Assembly: GCA_033558025.1 (NCBI GenBank)
Contig: JAUCEF010000017.1
Span: 124,001-188,000 of the forward strand
Length of the DNA: 64,000 nt
Reading direction: 5' to 3'
Source of the DNA: Phytophthora sp. 'mugwort'
Taxonomy: Eukaryota; Oomycota; Peronosporomycetes; Peronosporales; Peronosporaceae
Every line of letters begins with the position of its first letter. The first letter of the stretch is position 1. The position numbers and the translations under genes are program-made. The notes below the pieces were generated by a model. It worked only from the letters and a program-made list of their open reading frames with translations. It was not told where the DNA came from and searched no databases. This document shows, piece by piece, positions 21,361-32,254 of the stretch.

Positions 21361-23031
21361 TCACTGCATCTCGGAGTCGTCGACATCTTCGTCTTCAATT
21401 TGCTCGGCGATGATGCGAGCAACATATCCGTCGCCAACTATGTTGCACACAGTCACGAGTCGCCCGAGGAACCAACTGATGGCCACCAAGTAGCTGTAGC
21501 TCGCGGGTACCTGTTCGCTAGGGTATATCGTTGTCCAGATGGAGTAGATCATGACTACGCTCGAGTTCGGAATGGGTGCCGTGCCCATGGATCCCAGTAC
21601 TGACAAGAGCAAGATGAGAACCAGCTGCATCCAACCCAGCGGCACTGCACCATCGGTCGTGGAGACCAAGAATACTAGGGCGCATGGAAAGTAAATAGCC
21701 GAGCCGTTCTTGTGCAGGATGCAGCCGATAGTGACCACAAACTGCAGGAGACTTCGAGGAACCTCACGGGTGGATTCTACACACCGCAGTGTCACTGGCA
21801 GCGTCACGAGCGACGACGACGAGCCCAATGCAAACATCGCGGCTGGGAGCATTGCGCGCATGTATGGAAAAGGATTCTTCCGCAGAGTCAACCAGAGCAA
21901 AATGGGAAAAAGTACCAGCTCAAAGATTAGCATCGAGAGGGTCGTGCACAGCACGAGAACTCCCATATGGCTTGCCGTTTGGCCCAGCATGTCCTGTCCA
22001 GATAGCGAGCCGGCCACAAGAGACATGACTGCAAGGGGGCTCCAGTCGATGGCTTTGCTGATCACTCGGAAGAAAACTTTGTTCATCTGCTTAAGGACTT
22101 CAAGCAGAGGGCTACTCTCGCGTGAACTCGTTTTGATTGCAGCGGCTCCAAACACGATTGCGAACGTGGTCACGCTCAGCATCAGACCTTGCTCGAAGCT
22201 CGAGAAAATGTTGGATGGAATGAGCTGGTTCAGGATGTCCGTGATTTGCATGGACACGGTAGCAGCAGCACTTACTGTACCATCCGTCAAAAGCACTCTT
22301 GTCGGGTCGTAAAATTCAAAGCGCGTCGTGCTGTCCATTGACGTCGCAGAGCAGGAGGCTGCGCCTGTGGCACTGTACGTCAAGAAGCTGCCATTCTCGC
22401 ACATGATATTGAGAAATGCCGAGGAAGTCTCGGTGACGACACCTGTGGTGTGCTGAACAAGGCCGCGCAATAACAGGGAGATTGAGAGCGACGTCGTCGA
22501 CCCTACGAATGACAAGCCCGTGAATATCAAGGCCGTGCGAGTACCAATGATTGACACTTTTCCGAGCAGCACAATATCGGCCACGGTTGTAGACAGACTT
22601 GTGAACACCATGGGGACGACGAAACACTTAAGTACCTGCAGAAACACCTTTCCGGGAAGATTCACGAGATTGCTGACGTCGTCCGAGACGTTCAGGTGAG
22701 ATAGAACCATACCCAAGAACAGACCAGCAAACGCGCCCAACATGATCTGCGTCGTCGACTCCCGCAAGAAAGCACATCTGCGGACTCTGTCCGGGTAGAC
22801 TACCTCTGGTTGTGTGGGCGTGGTGTTGAATGTGTATTGGTTAAGTGGGTTGCTGAAGCCAGACTTGGAGTTGGAGTATCGTGACATGCCTGTGCGCTCG
22901 AACATGCCCGTGATGGGGTTGTAGACCTCCTCGCCCTCGCTCTCCGTTGGCGAGGTCGGGTCCACATAACCGGAGGCCACGTGGTTCCCATCCGGTGCAT
23001 CATACAAGACCACGCGGGAGCGACTGGCCAT
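21361..23031 (-). CDS. dicarboxylate/amino acid:cation symporter (SLC1/DAACS, 556 aa)
   Basis: One uninterrupted exon of 556 codons. After a soluble N-terminus of about 85 residues, the protein has the SLC1 layout: TM1 (TTQIMLGAFAGLFLGMVLSH), TM2-TM3 (LQVLKCFVVPMVFTSLSTTV, ALIFTGLSFVGSTTSLSISL), a long extracellular loop with Cys, and the transport core. The core shows the serine-rich re-entrant loop ALGSSSSLVTLPVTLRCVES (HP1) and the TM7 site LHKNGSAIYFP, where glutamate transporters read NMDGTA. HP2 reads GTAPIPNSSVVMIYSIW. The NMDGTA-to-KNGSA change is at the cation/substrate site, so substrate or coupling may differ from neuronal EAATs. It probably sits in the plasma membrane and imports acidic or neutral amino acids with Na+ or H+. 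Confidence 0.92.
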   Translation of the reverse strand: MASRSRVVLYDAPDGNHVASGYVDPTSPTESEGEEVYNPITGMFERTGMSRYSNSKSGFSNPLNQYTFNTTPTQPEVVYPDRVRRCAFLRESTTQIMLGAFAGLFLGMVLSHLNVSDDVSNLVNLPGKVFLQVLKCFVVPMVFTSLSTTVADIVLLGKVSIIGTRTALIFTGLSFVGSTTSLSISLLLRGLVQHTTGVVTETSSAFLNIMCENGSFLTYSATGAASCSATSMDSTTRFEFYDPTRVLLTDGTVSAAATVSMQITDILNQLIPSNIFSSFEQGLMLSVTTFAIVFGAAAIKTSSRESSPLLEVLKQMNKVFFRVISKAIDWSPLAVMSLVAGSLSGQDMLGQTASHMGVLVLCTTLSMLIFELVLFPILLWLTLRKNPFPYMRAMLPAAMFALGSSSSLVTLPVTLRCVESTREVPRSLLQFVVTIGCILHKNGSAIYFPCALVFLVSTTDGAVPLGWMQLVLILLLSVLGSMGTAPIPNSSVVMIYSIWTTIYPSEQVPASYSYLVAISWFLGRLVTVCNIVGDGYVARIIAEQIEDEDVDDSEMQ

Positions 23032-23376
23032 GGTGGGTGACGACTTCCGGTAGCAGTAGAGCGAGTGAATAAATGGGAGCCGGCTCAGCTATTCGTAGCT
23101 CAGGGACAAGCTAAAATTGAAGTTGAGCTATGTATACCACACATTTTGATGCAGATATACACGTAGACGCGCGCACCCTGTCTACTTCGTTTGTACAAGG
23201 TACTCAATGCTATAGTATGTACCTTATATTTAAATTATTATTTTCTCTATAACCTGGTAAACCCCGCATATCACGATAGGTGAAAAGAAATGCTGCAGCC
23301 GGCGGTGCATCACCCCACATTGATTCCGTCACTTAACAAGTCTCTTCACCCTGCTCAGGTCTTCTTCTCGGCCGCC

Positions 23377-24153
23377 ATGTCGATCCACTTGCGCTCGCAG
23401 CTCTGTACGTATCCTTCAATAGGCTTCCAATATTTTATCCCTCTCTAATTGCATTGTTACCCTCAGTCCTCATCCGCCCGCAGTCGATCAAGCTCGGAGC
23501 GCGCGCCATATCGACGGGCAAAAAGCTACAGAGCCGCAGTCAGGCGCTGACGCTGCGTCTGCCGGCGCGCACTCTGCCCCGCACGCCGCAGATCGTCGTG
23601 ATGGGTGCCGTGCTGAGTGCCTCCGTGTCGCTGCTGCTTAAGGAGTCGGCGCTGTGCCAGGACGCGATGCTGCTCGCGGCTGCGGTGCGTCTCGTGATGT
23701 CGGCACACTGCTGGAAGTGCGCTATGTGATCTAACCGTTGCAATCTTTGCAACACAGGAGGGACCGTCGGGCAACGGTGACCCAAAGAAGAAGAACGACG
23801 CGGTGGAGCAGATCATCGACGTGGTGCTGGCAAACTGTGGCGAGCTCACGCTGGCGGGAGGCCTGGGTTTCTGCTCGGGATACGCGCTTAAGCAGGTAGG
23901 TAAGGCCGCAGCGTTGGCCGTAGGCATTGTCTTCATCATAGCGCAGACTGCCGCCTACAACGGCTACATCGATATCAAGTGGGGCAAAGTGCAAAAGGAT
24001 GTGATCGCCAGAGTCGACCCTAACGGAGACGGCAAGATCAATAGCGAGGACGTGAAGCTCTGGTATCGGAAATTGCTCAAGATCATGAAGACCAATCTGC
24101 CCTCGTCCGCGGGCTTCTCCAGCGGCTTCGCGCTCGGCATTTACTATTCATAA
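23377..24153 (+). CDS. FUN14-family mitochondrial protein with EF-hand-like loop (213 aa)
   Basis: Three exons close in phase: 23,377-23,404, 23,467-23,684 and 23,758-24,153 (introns 62 and 73 nt, GTACGT and GTGCGT donors). The basic, Arg/Ser-rich first 50 residues (LRSQLFLIRPQSIKLGARAI) look like a mitochondrial presequence. The FUN14 domain follows: ELTLAGGLGFCSGYALKQVG, AAALAVGIVFIIAQTAAYNG, and the C-terminal half GFSSGFALGIYYS. Between the halves lies DPNGDGKINSED, which fits a canonical EF-hand calcium loop. FUN14 proteins sit in the outer mitochondrial membrane. In animals FUNDC1 is a mitophagy receptor that uses an N-terminal LC3-binding motif, and no such motif is evident here. The extended presequence would instead suit import. 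Confidence 0.85.
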
Positions 24154-24287
24154 ATGCTGTTATGTGAAGTTTCCGACGAGATCTGTCTTCTTCATCTGTA
24201 AATTTTTTTTTCCAGTAGCAACTCGGTGGTGGACCATTTGTGACAAAAAAATAACATCACATTGATAGAATGGTTGAATCTTCCGCC

Positions 24288-25481
24288 CTACTCCGTCGGG
24301 AAGGCCTTGGCAAGAAACCCGACGATGATAGAGCGGTCGTCTGCGCTAGTTACACCCATACTCTTGAGTTCGCGCGAGAATGCTGGTACACTGCTGATCC
24401 CGTTGCTGATAAGGTTGAGTCCTAGTGTGGCGTAGAGGATGATCTCTGGTCGAGTAAACGATAGAAATGTTTGTTTGGTGCTCTCGGAGCACGTCGGGAA
24501 GCAGTCCTGCCACATCTTCTCACGTAATCGCGATTTCATATCGTTGTCCGCCACCTGCAGCGAAGTCCACACATAAATCATCAGACTCTCGCCAGCCAAC
24601 GCGATCTTCATGCCCATGACAGTACCGATACAGGGATGGAGGTGGGCATTTCAGCTCCATCTTGCTCTGTCTACAGGATATTCAAATACAAGCACGTCGA
24701 GAGCATCAGCAAAAAACGCACGCCACATACCTATGGCTTGCCGAGAAGGGGTGCTTGGTCCCTACCGACAAGCCAACCTTACGGAGCTCGTGGGCACGGA
24801 GATGAAATCCCCGTGCGGTCAACTGCGTCGCCTACAGTAAGGACAGCACCAGCCAACCAACGATCACATCCCTACAGTGGGTATCGTCCCGCAGGTAATC
24901 TGCATCCCCAACTATAGCAGAAGATAAAAACTACATCATGTACCGTCGGGTCCTTCTCAATGTAAATCCGGTACGCCTCGTTCGTCCGCAACCGCGGCGT
25001 GTACAGCTTGGTCTTCCATTCCTGTCACCAATTATGCCGTAGCCCACTTATTAATCAATTATATCAAATCGAAGAGCGACGAACTCAGCGCCTGCACCTC
25101 AGTCTCGTCCTCGTCGTAGTCGAATTCGATGGGCGCGATCCATCCTCGCTCCAATAATCTGGCCAAAATATGGCCGGCCATCCGCGTCCTTGCCTCACCG
25201 ACTAGCGTTGTAGCCGTGGCAGTTGCCGTGGCGGTGGCGGTGACCGTCGAGGCGCTGCCGTCTACGATGAGGTCAGCGTCGCTCTGTTCGCGCTTAACCG
25301 TCGTCATCTGCGTGGTAAAGAGCTGCACGCCGTCGCGCTCTAGCCACTCTCGCAGAACCGTCTCCTCCATGAACTCCATGTCATTCTCATCTGACGTCTC
25401 CAGGATGCCGGCGTGCTCTAGCAACACCACGAACTCGTCCTCGCTCATCTTGCCGTCGGTCGCTAATACAACTGCGACCAT
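24288..25481 (-). CDS. uncharacterised multi-exon gene
   Basis: Two open blocks frame this gene: 25,481 to about 25,105 (starting MVAVVLATDGKMSEDEFVVL, with an EF-hand-like end) and about 24,620-24,288 (ending ADDRSIIVGFLAKAFP). Small coding pieces between them read EWKTKLYTPRLRTNEAYRIY (25,022-24,944, after a GTGACAG acceptor), LGMQITCGTIPT and QLTARGFHLRAHELRKVGLS. They are separated by introns with GTACAT, GTAGGG and GTATGT donors, but the last junction near 24,630 does not close cleanly by eye. The first block holds a Thr-Ala dipeptide run coded by an imperfect hexamer repeat (25,205-25,240). I do not recognise the protein. Codon use resembles the neighbours, so it is probably a real conserved gene. 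It lies tail-to-tail with the FUN14 gene. Confidence 0.5.
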
Positions 25482-26299
25482 AACTCAAATGAGACAGACT
25501 GTGACGACAGTACATCTGCCGGTACTGATGCTGACTGCTGTCACACACTATAGTCTTGTCCCACTTTTCGGCTCTGTCTCTCTGTCCGAAATGGCTACAG
25601 TTGGTGACACAGATGCATTGACTCGTTCCAAAACGGTGGCGGTGAATGATACGATGGTGGCGGAACGAGGCACAGAGAGCGATTAGTAGGCATCACAAGC
25701 TGACGGTTTCCGTGAAGCCTTGACAAATTATCTACCGGGCGTTCTCTGAAAACGACTACGGTACCGCTGCGACTCGGTGAATGATTTGAGTGAGTACTCA
25801 TAATGCCTCAGATGACAATCATACGTTGAACTCTGAGCAGTGTGCCCTGCAGCGTGGAAGCCGCACCGGCTAACACTAGTGACGATATTTCGTCTTAAGA
25901 AACGACCGGTAGAACAATTAAAACGGGATAGCTCCTGTAATGTCGATTATTTCGCGTCTGCTATCAACGAATACTCTTAAGAAATCAAGGAACCACATAC
26001 TTCGATGCACACAAATCTTCGACATCGATATCGTCGGGTGCCGGTAGCTCAACTCGACGTCGCATCAAGGTGCACCACCATCATCGCGGAAGGCCCACCG
26101 CCCGAAGCAGCAGGAAACAGTGGGCGAGGTACGAGCATTAAAAACAGTTCCTCAAGTTCATGAACCCAACCCCATCGAGGCCTTTCCCACCGCCTAGCTT
26201 TCTTGAAATATCGACGTCCTCCCGCTGTATTCGATGGGTTGTCCAATTCACCATTATCATCTTCCTTTGGCGACGCCAGCTCATTGGCGACTTCACTAC

Positions 26300-26829
26300 C
26301 GGAATTTACCGATATCTTGCACTCGACTTAACAACACATTCAAGTCGATACCGGCAGAAGAACGAGAGCGAAGTCGCTTAACTTGCTTGCATCGTCGGGA
26401 ATTGGGGAGGAGGAAAAGGCGCTGGAGCAGGAGACGACGTAGATCACGACTGATGTTGTTATGATGGGGGGGGGGTCTTTCGAAGTCTGGGCGTGAAGAT
26501 ACGGACGACTTGTCGGCTTCGGCTTTGTCACTTGAGGCGCTTGACAGCTTCGAAGCTACTCGGCAGGGACAGTCGCGCTCATCGAAGAGCAAGCAGCAAT
26601 CTAGAGCAGAGTAGACCAGGTGGAAGACGCCCCTCTACTACGCCCACTCGCCACAGTTCCGCTCTCCGACAGCAAGGCAACTTTCAACAGCAGACCCAGC
26701 AACAAGCAGCTGGCATCTCAGCATTTTGGTCCTCGCGGGCTTTGTTGGCGCCTTCTTTGCCTTTCGCGCCAAGCGTAAGCGTGACATTAACGCCGAGTGG
26801 AGGAGGCATTCTCCAGTCAAGTTCGCATA
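26300..26829 (+). CDS. possible small membrane protein gene, model uncertain
   Basis: Plus-strand segments have protein-like composition: SLNLLASSGIGEEEKALEQE (26,369-26,430), then GREDTDDLSASALSLEALDS (26,484-26,545). After an in-frame TAG at 26,611 comes a Ser-rich stretch and a clear single membrane segment (WHLSILVLAGFVGAFFAFRA) with a basic KRKRD tail, ending at a stop at 26,829. A 10-base G run at 26,466 and the TAG may lie in introns or reflect decay; splice sites could not be closed. It may be an upstream gene 60 bp from PYM, or a broken one. No family recognised. Confidence 0.3.
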
Positions 26830-26889
26830 ATTGTCGATGACAACAATTTTGCTTAAATCCAGAGTGATTGTTTTTCTCATAGATTTGTT

Positions 26890-27605
26890 ATGAGCTCAAA
26901 GGACGAGAGACTGCCGCTTGGTGCCGTGCGCACCGCCGAGGGGAAGGTTGTGGTGCCGGCATCGCGTCGCGCGGACGGGTCGACGCGCAAGCCCATCCGT
27001 ATCCGTCAGGGTTATGTGCCGCAGGACGAGGTGCCCAAGTACAAGACCGTCGCGCAGCGTGTACGTGTCACGAGCATCCTGGGCCTAATGTTGTACCTTA
27101 CGAGCGGCTGCGATAGACCCGATGACTAGTTAATGGTACACTGCTTTATGCGATCTAGCGACGCGAGCAGGAGGCGAAATCTGGCGGCGACGCTGTCGTT
27201 GATGAGCTCTCGTTGGACAAATTGTCATTGGAGCAGAAGAAGAAACCCCTGGCCGTCACGGAGCGAGTGCGTACCAGTGATAAGGCTTCGCATCAAGAGC
27301 GAGGACGTCGGCAGCCAGTGAGGGAAGCGAGAGCGGTTACTGAGGCTTTTGACGAGACGAGTGAACACCAGCAGCAGCAACGGAAGCGGCAGCTGACCAA
27401 GATTAACAAGCAGCTCATTGAGATTGCGAAGCTGGAAGACGCGAATGGCGATTCGCTCACAGCTCAGCAGAGGCAAAAGGTAGCACGGACGTCGATGCTG
27501 CAGCAGCAGAGAAACGATATCATTGCAGAGCTCAATGGGGCCAAAGTCACGAGAAGCAGCGACTCGGCCACTGGTTCGCGCCCTAAAGTGGCCATCAGTC
27601 TGTAA
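26890..27605 (+). CDS. PYM1: PYM: partner of Y14 and Mago (205 aa)
   Basis: Exons 26,890-27,060 and 27,159-27,605 are joined by a 98-nt GTACGT...GATCTAG intron. The phase closes to 205 codons. The N-terminus holds the Mago-Y14 binding domain: KVVVPASRRADGSTRKPIRI followed by RQGYVPQDEVPKY, equivalent to the family pattern P-x-x-R-x-D-G-T...GYVPQ-E-x-P. The rest is charged with a coiled coil (QQQQRKRQLTKINKQLIEIA) and a basic C-terminus. PYM binds the exon junction complex core on the cytoplasmic side, helps remove it from spliced mRNA, and contacts the small ribosomal subunit. This fits an organism with many short introns. The N-terminal domain is diagnostic and the tail is family-typical but less conserved. 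Confidence 0.88.
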
Positions 27606-27609
27606 GACG

Positions 27610-28230
27610 GAGGTAATACAAACTGCTGTCATTGCTGTGTTGGCTGCTTCGAGGGTGTTCACGCTGGTCTACCAACCTGCCACCGCTAGCAACAAATAAC
27701 GATTGCGAAGAGAGTCGTTTTGAAGCTGGTGAGATAGCGAAACAAAATTCGTCACGAACTTGACAAACTCCGCCAGAGCGATCGTGGTGCTCATGTGGGG
27801 AAGCATGATATCATCAAGTGAGTGGAGACAGATGTCATGGAAATCGAGAGAAGAGTGCGAAATCGAAAGTGAAACAGCGGAAGGTCCAGCACGTATCTCC
27901 AGCGACAATGACCAGAAGAAGGACCACTCCCGCCATTTACAGTAAGCTCTTCCGGCCAGCCTGTAGTAGACGCGATAAACATGACTTGGTTGGCTCTCTC
28001 TAAGGTTACCTTAGCGAGCTGAAAGCAGCTTCAACATGACCGCATCACAAGCATGACTGTACCTAATGTTTTCAGCGCTCTGCTTGAACGGTGCTGCTCC
28101 TTCACGACTAGCAGTCCACCAAACTGAAATTTGCAACGTGGTATACAACGGCCTCCGGTATTACGAAGGAATTGAAGTCGTTGTTATCAGCGTTTGAACG
28201 TTTTCGAGAAATAGTTTGCCTTGGCTTGCA
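27610..28230. other. intergenic, with a weak minus-strand coding signal
   Basis: On minus, 27,908-27,669 reads LDFHDICLHSLDDIMLPHMS and FVKFVTNFVSLSHQLQNDSL, which looks protein-like. An ATG near 27,930 opens a hydrophobic leader (MAGVVLLLVIVAGDTCW) in another frame. No family is recognised and no splice model closes, so I do not call a gene. Confidence 0.25.
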
Positions 28231-28235
28231 ATCTT

Positions 28236-29384
28236 CTACGATGCCGTCGCAGAAGGAGACGCAACTTCCGTCATGTTGACCACCCAGCCCCAAGCGATGA
28301 TTGAGATGCGGCCTTCTTCCCGCACCGGAATGTCCTGCAGAATGCCGTGGCGCCAAATCAGGTTCGTGTCCTTGGCGAAGGCGTAGACGCATCCGTCCGG
28401 CTGCGGCACGCTCACCACGGTCTTTGTCTCGGCATGTTCAAAGGCAACATCGCGGGTGGCACCGAACGAGATGGCGACCGTAAAATTTTGTATGTCGGCG
28501 ATGTGCGGCTTGACAGCTGCGGCGTCAAAGTGGAAGGGTTTCCATTGGGAGGTATCCTTGTACCAGTTAAAGCGCGTGGCCTTAATATCCAGGCTGAAAA
28601 ACTTTTTCAACCGGTCCGTGACAAGGTCGAACGTGGGGCACTTATCCTTCCAGCTCGAGTAGTCGTCCACGATGAAATGCGTGCCATCAATCTTGTTGTT
28701 GCCGTGCCACATCTTGAGCAGCTGCTCGCGTGGGATGCCGCAATTGTCCAGCTCGTGCATGAGCTTAGCGTAGAGTTCGCCCTTCTTAAAATCGCTGAAG
28801 AGGGTGGGCACGAGTACCACGTCACGCGAGGTCAACGGCATCGAGAACTTGTCGTCCTTGGAGCCGAGGTCGTACGTGATGCGCAGATCCACGGGAGTAG
28901 TCATGGGCTCGAAGCTCTCGGTATTTTTCTTAGAGCCCTGACCCCGCTCATTCTTCTTCTTCTTCTTCTTCTTCTTCACCTTCTTGTCGGCGCCCTGCTT
29001 GTCTCCATCATTGGCCGTCTCCTCCTTGGGCTTGTCACCCTTGTCCTTGTGCTTCTTAGCAGGCTTTTTTTTTTTCTCCAACTGCTCTTCGCTCGAGGCG
29101 GCAGTGGCCTCGTCCTTGGAGTTCGGATCAAGCTGTGTCACGAAATGGTTCTTGCGGCACTCGGCGCCAAACTTGCACTCACCTGACTTCCAGAAGGACG
29201 CGCACAGCTGCTTGTCATGCACGAACCTGCAGCCGGCGCGCGCGCATTTCTTCTTGTGCATGAACTTGCGACACACAGTCTTAAAGAGGCACTCCTCATC
29301 CTCGAAATGCAATGGAGCCTTGTTCTTCTTCTCCGCCTGCACTTGGGCCGGCACCACTTGCACAGTCGCTGCGTCGTCCGCCAT
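28236..29384 (-). CDS. CCCH zinc-finger protein with AlkB-like 2-oxoglutarate dioxygenase domain (382 aa)
   Basis: Single exon from the ATG at 29,384. In-frame sequence upstream of it probably includes an intron or 5'UTR. Residues about 35-80 carry two CCCH fingers: C-x8-C-x4-C-x3-H (CRKFMHKKKCARAGCRFVH) and C-x8-C-x5-C-x3-H (CASFWKSGECKFGAECRKNH). A lysine-rich low-complexity linker follows (poly-Lys coded by CTT repeats on plus, 28,955-28,980). The C-terminal 200 residues look like an AlkB-type Fe(II)/2-oxoglutarate oxygenase. FNWYKD precedes the HxD metal motif (KPFHFDAAAV), IWRHGI gives the distal His, and REEGRISI the 2-oxoglutarate Arg region. Such enzymes demethylate nucleic acids or modify proteins. 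The CCCH pair suggests an RNA substrate. That is inference. Confidence 0.8.
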   Translation of the reverse strand: MADDAATVQVVPAQVQAEKKNKAPLHFEDEECLFKTVCRKFMHKKKCARAGCRFVHDKQLCASFWKSGECKFGAECRKNHFVTQLDPNSKDEATAASSEEQLEKKKKPAKKHKDKGDKPKEETANDGDKQGADKKVKKKKKKKKNERGQGSKKNTESFEPMTTPVDLRITYDLGSKDDKFSMPLTSRDVVLVPTLFSDFKKGELYAKLMHELDNCGIPREQLLKMWHGNNKIDGTHFIVDDYSSWKDKCPTFDLVTDRLKKFFSLDIKATRFNWYKDTSQWKPFHFDAAAVKPHIADIQNFTVAISFGATRDVAFEHAETKTVVSVPQPDGCVYAFAKDTNLIWRHGILQDIPVREEGRISIIAWGWVVNMTEVASPSATAS

Positions 29385-29499
29385 GGTGACCTGATCTTTT
29401 GTGAGGCCAATAGAAAAGCAGATCTTAGGACCTGTGGGAGTTAATAAACAAATTGAAAAGTCAGGCTGTACATCTGCTGACGATGAAGCCAATCGCTGT

Positions 29500-31532
29500 C
29501 GCTATTTCGTGAGCATGAAGGGAATTAATTTTCTTGAGGTTGCACTGGCATACGTGGTCGCTTTCTTTTAGACGGTGATGTCACTGCGCAGACCATACCA
29601 AGTAATGACAGACGAAGGATGCAGCGGTATGATCATCATCCTGCTAAATACTTCGATTGGGGGCAATCACTGCACGATAGCATGCATGTAAATATAATGT
29701 GCTATATTTACTGAAAAAGCGAAGACAAGTAAATACTTTGGTAGACCCGACGGTAAGTGCCATTCAAGTGCGTTTCGGCCAATCATATCTGGCGGTCGCT
29801 CGCGTTCAGCGTTTCTTTTCTCTTACCTTTTTAGCCACGCGGCTCGCCGCTGGGAACGGGCGCACACCGAGTGCGCATGGAGAACCGTCCAGCCAATCGG
29901 GACGCGCAAAATATAAGATTCCGCCAATGAAACGCCGCGATTGTGCACACCGCCCTATCCCTTCTTGGCGCTTCCCATACAAACTGGCGCATCCTCTACG
30001 TGACCCACCTCCCAGAAATAGACTGAGGCCGATAGTGAGGCCAATTCTGACTCGGAAATCCTTCAGTGAGGCTTTCTCAGTACAAAATCCCATACAAAAA
30101 TGCACCACCGCAAAAAAGGCCAATAATGGCGCACCTGGTGCGAGAGCGATACTTCCTGAATACGAAACACATTGCACTATGAGCGTCATGCGCAGCAAGA
30201 GCTCATAAAGTGGGTCAGAGGTCTTGTAATTGCCGGCTAAGTATGAGCTGGATCTCCCCACAAAACGTGTTCGAATGGATGCGCTTCCATTATTCGGCGG
30301 GGGCAACGTCGTAGTTTAGTGCGGCAATTACCAAGTTGTTTGGTTAAGATATTCGTTTCGATACATTGATTTCTTACGTCGTAAATTTTATCCAACGTCG
30401 TAGTGACACCGTCTGGTGATCACGGGTATGGATTATCGGTCAAGAGCATCGATCCTTGATGCACCTGACTCATTATAATCAGACTAAGTCTCATATCTTA
30501 AAAACAGAAGCTACAGCTTCCATCTGAGCACATTTTATCCTTATTTTTGTGTTTGTCACGGACAGGTGAAGAAGTCCTTTAGAGTACATTGACAACTATG
30601 TCAAACTCAGGCTTTGATACTCGTTCCAAGAGCGCTTGTAAATTCTCTGGCGGCTTCGAAACTGACTTAAAGTATGCTGGCGCGGCTAGTAAATCTTCTT
30701 GTAGACATGATTGAAAAAGATCCACCAGCTTCGCCAGCAAGTACAAAAACTTTAGCCATTGCAATGTTCTTCTCTGAAACGATCGTGTCTCGAAGCATAT
30801 CTACCAACAGCGCCAGCGAATCCACATACTGAGAAGAATAAAACACGTGCATGTTCTTCACGTACTTTCAGTATATCTGCGCTGAGAAGAGGGACTCGTT
30901 GGTGCTGTGCAGAAATTACAAGATATACGTGGTCGGATACCGCAATAAACGTAGTGGTTGGCACATTTCCCATCACGGACATGTCGCGATTGCCGTGTAT
31001 AAAGACCAACATACTCGGTTGAGTATTATCTTTCCTCCGTACGGGTGCCTTTTTTGGAGCGGTACGTCATTTTCAGTGCTTCAGTGCGCTTCCGATCATG
31101 AGGATTTCGTCGAGATAGGAATCACTGCGCCAGCATCCTCATATATCCATTTGAGTACAAACCGCCTATCGCTTACCACAAAACTGCCTCATTTGACCAA
31201 AATTGGCTGTGGAAGCCCGACAGGACTCGCCACGTTCTGGTCTAAATGCCGGTCAAAAATATCACCAGCGACAGCACCTGGACGCAGCAGGCCTCGATCC
31301 TGCATGAACCTCCTTGACAGCAAATACGCCCATACCGTTGACTGTGTAATTAGTCCATAGTGGAGATGCGGCTGTTGAAGAAGCAAGCCAGTCTGGCGTG
31401 CACAGAGGGAGCCGCTCTTCGTGAGGAAAAAACCTCATAAAACCTTAAACGGCGATTGTTACCCGTTTGCCCCACTGGCCCCAGTTCACAACAGCAGCAG
31501 TCCCAGCCAAGTCAAGTCAACTCGCAAACACC
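29500..31532. other. two-kilobase intergenic region, no gene supported
   Basis: Several frames of 60-170 codons occur on both strands but overlap one another, and none shows a family signature. The longest is a minus-strand frame at 30,306-29,806 with two hydrophobic stretches. Minus-strand pieces at 31,012-30,580 (ADILKVREEHARVLFFSV; SSQYVDSLALLVDMLRDTIV) have protein-like composition in two frames and may be a relic. The last 100 bp before 31,533 would be the HMG gene promoter. Confidence 0.4.
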
Positions 31533-32221
31533 ATGGCACGCGGAGGAGCAGTCGGGCGCCCGAAGAAGAATGGAGACCACACGCGCAAGCCCCGCAAGAA
31601 AAAAGACAAAAACGCCCCCAAGCGCGCGCTGTCGGCCTTTATGTTCTTCAGCAACGACATCCGCGAGACGGTGAAGAGGGAAATGCCCGATCTGCAGTTC
31701 CTTGAAATCTCGAGCGAGATCGGACGCCGTTGGAAGCAGATTACCGACGAGGATCGTCGGGTACGTTGCGATGCTCCTATACTGTGAATAAGTTCCGCTC
31801 TCTAACTTTGTTTATTTCCTTCTCTCCTTCCCTTGCTACAGCCGTACGACGAGCTGGCGGCAGCCGACAAGCGGAGATACCAAGAGGAGAAGGAGGACTA
31901 TGTCCCTGACCCATCTTTTGAGACCACCAAGGGCTCCCGCAAGAAAAAAGACCCGAACGCTCCCAAGCGCGCGCTGTCTGCCTATTTTTTCTTCTGCAAC
32001 GAGATTCGCCAAGAAGTTCGTGATGAGAACCCGAACAAGAAGATCACTGAGATTGCCACGCTGCTTGCCGAGAGGTGGCGCGCGTTGCCCGACAAGAAAC
32101 GTGTCAAGTACCAGAAGATGAATGAGGAGGCTAAGGTCAAGTACCAGCAGCAGATGGACGTCTACAACTCACACGGTGCCGTGGAGGAGGAGCACGAGGA
32201 AGAGCTTGAAATTGATGAGCA

Positions 32222-32254
<33 letters not shown>

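Noticed and set aside
28347..29186. 279-codon plus-strand frame opposite the CCCH/AlkB-like gene
   Set aside because: Antisense shadow. Its Leu runs come from the poly-Lys linker of the real gene, and it has no domain.
29806..30306. minus-strand frame with hydrophobic stretches
   Set aside because: Overlaps other frames of equal length, has no start context or family signature, and the composition is not convincing.
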